The notes beneath the pieces are model-generated. The model had not been told where the DNA came from. It was given only the letters and a program-made list of their open reading frames with translations, and made no database searches. Positions 61,123 through 64,000 of a DNA stretch of 64,000 nt are shown piece after piece. Location: assembly GCA_039026235.1 (NCBI GenBank), contig JBCCMQ010000003.1, positions 124,001 through 188,000 of the forward strand. Reading direction: 5' to 3'. The stretch comes from JBCCMQ01 sp039026235 (GTDB lineage: Bacteria; Pseudomonadota; Alphaproteobacteria; Rhodobacterales; Rhodobacteraceae). How positions within the stretch are numbered: the stretch's first letter is position 1; every line of letters begins with the position of its first letter. The position numbers and the translations under genes are program-made.

Positions 61123-61620
61123 ATGACGCCTGACCATATAGCCGGTCTTCCATACCGACCTTGCGTGGGAGTGATGCTTGCGCGGACAGACGGCTGCGTT
61201 TTCGTCGGCCAGAGAATAGACAGCCCATCGCCGGCTTGGCAGATGCCGCAGGGCGGAATTGACCCGGGCGAAACTCCGCGGGATGCGGCCCTTCGTGAGC
61301 TGTGGGAGGAAACCGGGGTCACCGCGGATCTTGTGACAATTGAGGCGCAAACCTCTGACTGGGTGACCTATGATCTGCCTTTAGAGCTTGTGCCGAACCT
61401 CTGGGGTGGAAAATACCGGGGGCAAAGGCAGCTTTGGTTCCTGATGCGGTTTCATGGTCGCGATGACCAGATACGCATCGAAACCGAGCATCCCGAATTT
61501 TCAACCTGGCGCTGGCTGGTCGCGGCCGATGTCCCGGGCCAGATCGTACCCTTCAAGCGCGAGGTCTACGAACATGTGCTACGCGAGTTTGGGCCGCGTG
61601 TTCAAAACGCTGCGTCGTGA
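61123..61620 (+). CDS. rppH: RNA pyrophosphohydrolase RppH
   Basis: 165 residues. PYRPCVGVMLARTDGCVFVGQR start and a complete Nudix box GGIDPGETPRDAALRELWEETG near 42-64. It removes pyrophosphate from mRNA 5' ends to start decay (or acts on diadenosine polyphosphates, as in its close relatives). Confidence 0.94.
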   Translation: MTPDHIAGLPYRPCVGVMLARTDGCVFVGQRIDSPSPAWQMPQGGIDPGETPRDAALRELWEETGVTADLVTIEAQTSDWVTYDLPLELVPNLWGGKYRGQRQLWFLMRFHGRDDQIRIETEHPEFSTWRWLVAADVPGQIVPFKREVYEHVLREFGPRVQNAAS

Positions 61621-61723
61621 AATCGCCAAGTGCGCGCGCCTGGGCGGGGCCCGGCAGCAACAGCATGTCACCATTTCGACGATAACCTTGTTCACCGGGC
61701 GTGCCGCCTCTACATCGCTCGGC

Positions 61724-62527
61724 ATGAAACGTTGGATTCCCTTCATGACTGCCGACCCGGTCGTCTCGGTCGTTCGGCTGTCAGGCATTATTGCCGCCGG
61801 AGGACGACCCGGGGCCGGGATCAGCGATCAAAGCGTCGCACCTTTGCTGGAAAAGGCTTTTCGTCGCGGCAAACCAAAAGCGGTCGCGATCTCTATCAAT
61901 TCCCCTGGGGGCAGCCCGGTACAGTCGTCCCTTATCGCCGCGCGTATCCGGCGCCTTGCGACAGAAAAGTCGATTCCCGTCCATGTGTTTGTCGAGGATC
62001 TGGCCGCTTCCGGCGGGTACTGGCTTGCCTGCGCAGGGGACGACATCTGGATCGACCGCACGTCGATTGTCGGCTCGATCGGGGTGATTTCTGCCAGTTT
62101 TGGCCTGCATGAATTTATCGGCCGGTTCGGCATCGAACGCCGCGTTCATACGGCCGGCAAATCGAAGAGTTTCATGGACCCGTTTCAGCCGCAGAAGCCA
62201 GCCGATGTGAAGCGGATCAAAGCCATCCAGGAACCGATCCACACCGCGTTCATTGATCACGTCAAATCCAGCAGATCCGGCAAGCTTTCAACCGGCACGG
62301 ATCTCTTCACAGGAGACGTATGGGTCGGGCAACAAGCACTGGATGTGGGCCTTGCCGACGGCATTGGGCATCTGGTCCCGAAAATGAAAGAGCTCTACGG
62401 CGAAAAGACACGCTTCGCCGTCTACGGACAACGCCGGTCGGTCCTGTCCCGGTTTGGGTTGTCGGTCGTGGGCGATCTGGCCGGCTTTGCAGAAGAGCGT
62501 GCGCTTTATGCGCGCTACGGTCTCTGA
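61724..62527 (+). CDS. S49-family (SppA/SohB-like) signal peptide peptidase
   Basis: 267 residues from the ATG at 61724; a longer frame starts at 61454 but overlaps rppH. Single-domain form: SVVRLSGIIAAGG, SINSPGGSPVQSSLI, catalytic Ser96 in EDLAASGGYW and the general-base Lys in HTAGKSKSFMDPF near 148. Lacks an obvious N-terminal membrane anchor, unlike SohB. It cleaves leftover signal peptides or membrane proteins. Confidence 0.92.
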   Translation: MKRWIPFMTADPVVSVVRLSGIIAAGGRPGAGISDQSVAPLLEKAFRRGKPKAVAISINSPGGSPVQSSLIAARIRRLATEKSIPVHVFVEDLAASGGYWLACAGDDIWIDRTSIVGSIGVISASFGLHEFIGRFGIERRVHTAGKSKSFMDPFQPQKPADVKRIKAIQEPIHTAFIDHVKSSRSGKLSTGTDLFTGDVWVGQQALDVGLADGIGHLVPKMKELYGEKTRFAVYGQRRSVLSRFGLSVVGDLAGFAEERALYARYGL

Positions 62528-62690
62528 GTTGATTGTAAAGATCGTCAGTCTTTTTCTGATCGGGATGGCTGTCCTGGCCATGTTCGGGCGTCTGCGCTTG
62601 CCCGGCGGAACGAAGTTTTCGCGTACCAAGTGCCGGGCTTGCGGGCGGTTTCGCATCGGTAAAGGCCCCTGTCCCTGCGGCCAGGCGTAA
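62508..62690 (+). CDS. Small membrane protein with a C-terminal zinc ribbon
   Basis: 60 residues from the ATG at 62508 (20-nt overlap with the peptidase gene). One transmembrane helix (LIVKIVSLFLIGMAVLAMFG) followed by KCRACGRFRIGKGPCPCG, a four-Cys zinc knuckle. Reads as a real, conserved-looking short gene. Function unknown. Confidence 0.75.
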   Translation: MRATVSELIVKIVSLFLIGMAVLAMFGRLRLPGGTKFSRTKCRACGRFRIGKGPCPCGQA

Positions 62691-62696
62691 CCTGCA

Positions 62697-63662
62697 GTGA
62701 GCGTCGTCTACCTTCTGCTCGGTCTGGCCATTTTGCTTTTGGCGGGCGACGCGCTGGTCAAGGGGGCGGTCAACCTCAGCCTGAGGCTGGGCATCCCGGC
62801 TCTGATTGTCAGCCTGACAATTATTGCCTTCGGCACCTCGTCGCCGGAATTGCTTATCTCAATCAATGCCGTCACCACGGGCGTGCCGGGACTGGCGCTT
62901 GGTAACGTCGTTGGCTCCAACACGGCGAATATTCTGCTGGTTCTGGGCGTTCCGGCACTCTTGAGCGGGTTGACGACCTCTGAATGCGACAGCCGCAAGA
63001 CCTATGTTTTCATGCTCGCAGCTTCGGTCCTGTTCATTGCCGTTTGCTTTCTTGGACCGATCATCTGGGTGCACGGCTTGATCCTGCTTGCAGCGCTGGC
63101 CTTTATCCTTGGCGACGCATTCGTTGAGGCACGCGCCCACCACGCCGAAGGCAAGAACAGCGAAGAAGAGATGCTGGATGAACTTGATGGGGCGGAGCCT
63201 GACATGCCGCTCTACCGGATCTCGATCTATATTGTCCTGGGTCTTATCGGCTTGCCGCTCGGGGCGGATCTTCTCATCGACGGAGCCGTCGATATCGCCC
63301 GAGCCATAGGTGCCAGCGAGTCCGTGATCGGGCTGACCCTGGTGGCGCTTGGGACGTCCCTGCCGGAACTGGCAACAACCGTCATGGCTGCGCGGCGCAA
63401 TCAGGCCGACGTGGCGCTGGGCAACGTCATCGGCTCAAACATGTTCAACGTTCTCGCGATCATTAGCGTGGCCAGTTTTTTCGGCGGGATCCCTGTTGAT
63501 CCCAAGTTCCTCTACATCGATTTGTGGGTCATGTTGCTTGCCTCGCTGATTTTGATTCCATTCGTTTTTGGGGGTCGCGATATGTCTCGCTTACTGGGTC
63601 TGGGTCTGACGACCCTTTATCTGATCTACGTGTTCGGCTTAATCGTCGGACGGGCCGGGTAA
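62697..63662 (+). CDS. Sodium/calcium exchanger (CaCA family, YrbG-like)
   Basis: 321 residues from GTG at 62697. Two alpha repeats with the ion-binding motifs FGTSSPELLISINA near 44 and ALGTSLPELATTVMAA near 218, each followed by GNVVGSN/GNVIGSN, and an acidic loop (ARAHHAEGKNSEEEMLDEL) between halves. It exports Ca2+ across the inner membrane. Stop overlaps the next start (TAATG). Confidence 0.95.
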   Translation: MSVVYLLLGLAILLLAGDALVKGAVNLSLRLGIPALIVSLTIIAFGTSSPELLISINAVTTGVPGLALGNVVGSNTANILLVLGVPALLSGLTTSECDSRKTYVFMLAASVLFIAVCFLGPIIWVHGLILLAALAFILGDAFVEARAHHAEGKNSEEEMLDELDGAEPDMPLYRISIYIVLGLIGLPLGADLLIDGAVDIARAIGASESVIGLTLVALGTSLPELATTVMAARRNQADVALGNVIGSNMFNVLAIISVASFFGGIPVDPKFLYIDLWVMLLASLILIPFVFGGRDMSRLLGLGLTTLYLIYVFGLIVGRAG

Positions 63663-64000
63663 TGGCGGAAGGCGTTGCACTTGTGACCGGCGCCGGTGTG
63701 CGTCTGGGACGCGCCATGGCGCTTTTCCTGGCCGACCAGGGTTATGACGTCGCCGTCCATTATGCATCATCGAAGGAAGCGGCCGAAGAGGTGGTCGCAT
63801 TAATCGAAGCGAAGGGGCGCAGGGCCTGTGCGCTCGACGCGGATCTCTTGCATGACGTAGCTTGCGAAACGCTGCTTCCGCGCGCGTCCGAGGCGATGGA
63901 TAGACCCGTCACGGTTCTGGTCAACAATGCGTCGATCTTCGAATACGACACGCTTGCGTCGGCCACGCGCACCAGTTGGGACCGGCACATTGGATCGAAT
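63662..64000 (+). CDS. SDR-family oxidoreductase, pteridine-reductase-like, cut off by window edge
   Basis: The ATG shares a base with the previous stop and 113 codons are visible before the edge. VALVTGAGVRLGRAMALFLA is the TGxxxRxG nucleotide motif typical of pteridine reductase-like SDRs, followed by the VLVNNAS strand. The catalytic Tyr-Lys part lies outside the window. Role unknown; folate/pterin reduction is the family hint. Confidence 0.88.
   Translation, partial: MAEGVALVTGAGVRLGRAMALFLADQGYDVAVHYASSKEAAEEVVALIEAKGRRACALDADLLHDVACETLLPRASEAMDRPVTVLVNNASIFEYDTLASATRTSWDRHIGSN

Noticed and set aside
1..64000. CRISPR arrays, insertion sequences, prophage, rRNA genes
   Set aside because: No regularly spaced repeats, transposase or integrase motifs, phage structural genes or rRNA sequence were seen on reading both strands.

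Overview
This window looks like the chromosome of an alphaproteobacterium of the Rhodobacteraceae (Roseobacter-type) group. The reasons are its moderately high GC content, dense operons with ATGA/GTGA/TAATG overlaps, very many ABC and TTT-type solute importers each with a local regulator, and a core block (rsfS-rlmH-gpmI-envC-like-ctpA-rppH-sppA) in an order I associate with that family. No phage, plasmid, insertion sequence or CRISPR array could be supported. The placement is inferred from gene content, not from a database search.

Layout. 1-5.1 kb: a cut-off TTT (TctC-like) binding protein diverges from an iclR-aminotransferase operon, followed by an ATP-grasp/PhyH-dioxygenase pair. 5.6-12.5 kb: a peptide-type ABC operon in which the second permease and both ATPases are one polypeptide, ending in three uncharacterised genes. 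12.8-13.3 kb: a metal-stress unit, an SmtB-type repressor with a strong operator and a 55-residue SmtA-type metallothionein. 13.5-16.7 kb: katG divergent from oxyR. 16.7-19.5 kb: a LysR regulator divergent from an MRJP-like, a muconolactone-isomerase-like and a VOC protein. 19.7-22.1 kb: a polar amino acid ABC importer. 22.4-24.3 kb: a carotenoid oxygenase divergent from a MarR regulator.

24.5-37.5 kb is the most unusual part. It holds a DsbA-like protein, fpr and fdxA, a GBBH-like-N (DUF971) protein, an AprA-like FAD subunit with a minimal AprB-like 2x[4Fe-4S] subunit, a HEAT-repeat protein, a NitT/TauT-type importer with an odd Cys-Cys membrane protein in the second-permease position, and then SCO and PCuAC copper chaperones, a di-haem cytochrome c, a Crp/Fnr regulator, a Tat-exported intradiol-dioxygenase-like protein and a haem-b membrane protein. 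Read together it suggests uptake and redox conversion of an unidentified small (perhaps sulfur-containing) compound, with electrons passed to periplasmic cytochrome/copper carriers. The substrate is not known to me.

37.7-45.0 kb: a LacI-controlled PotABCD-type importer followed by a frameshifted nucleoside hydrolase and adenine deaminase, probably purine nucleoside or base salvage. 45.1-48.1 kb: a beta-hydroxyacid dehydrogenase, then an AT-rich patch with a decayed glycosyltransferase ending at a tRNA-Pro(CGG) gene. 48.1-55.3 kb: a DMT exporter and leucine genes leuB, leuD and leuC separated by unrelated genes. 55.5-64 kb: housekeeping genes (ribosome silencing, 23S rRNA methylation, glycolysis, cell-wall and protein processing, RNA decapping), a Na+/Ca2+ exchanger and the start of a pteridine-reductase-like SDR cut by the window edge.
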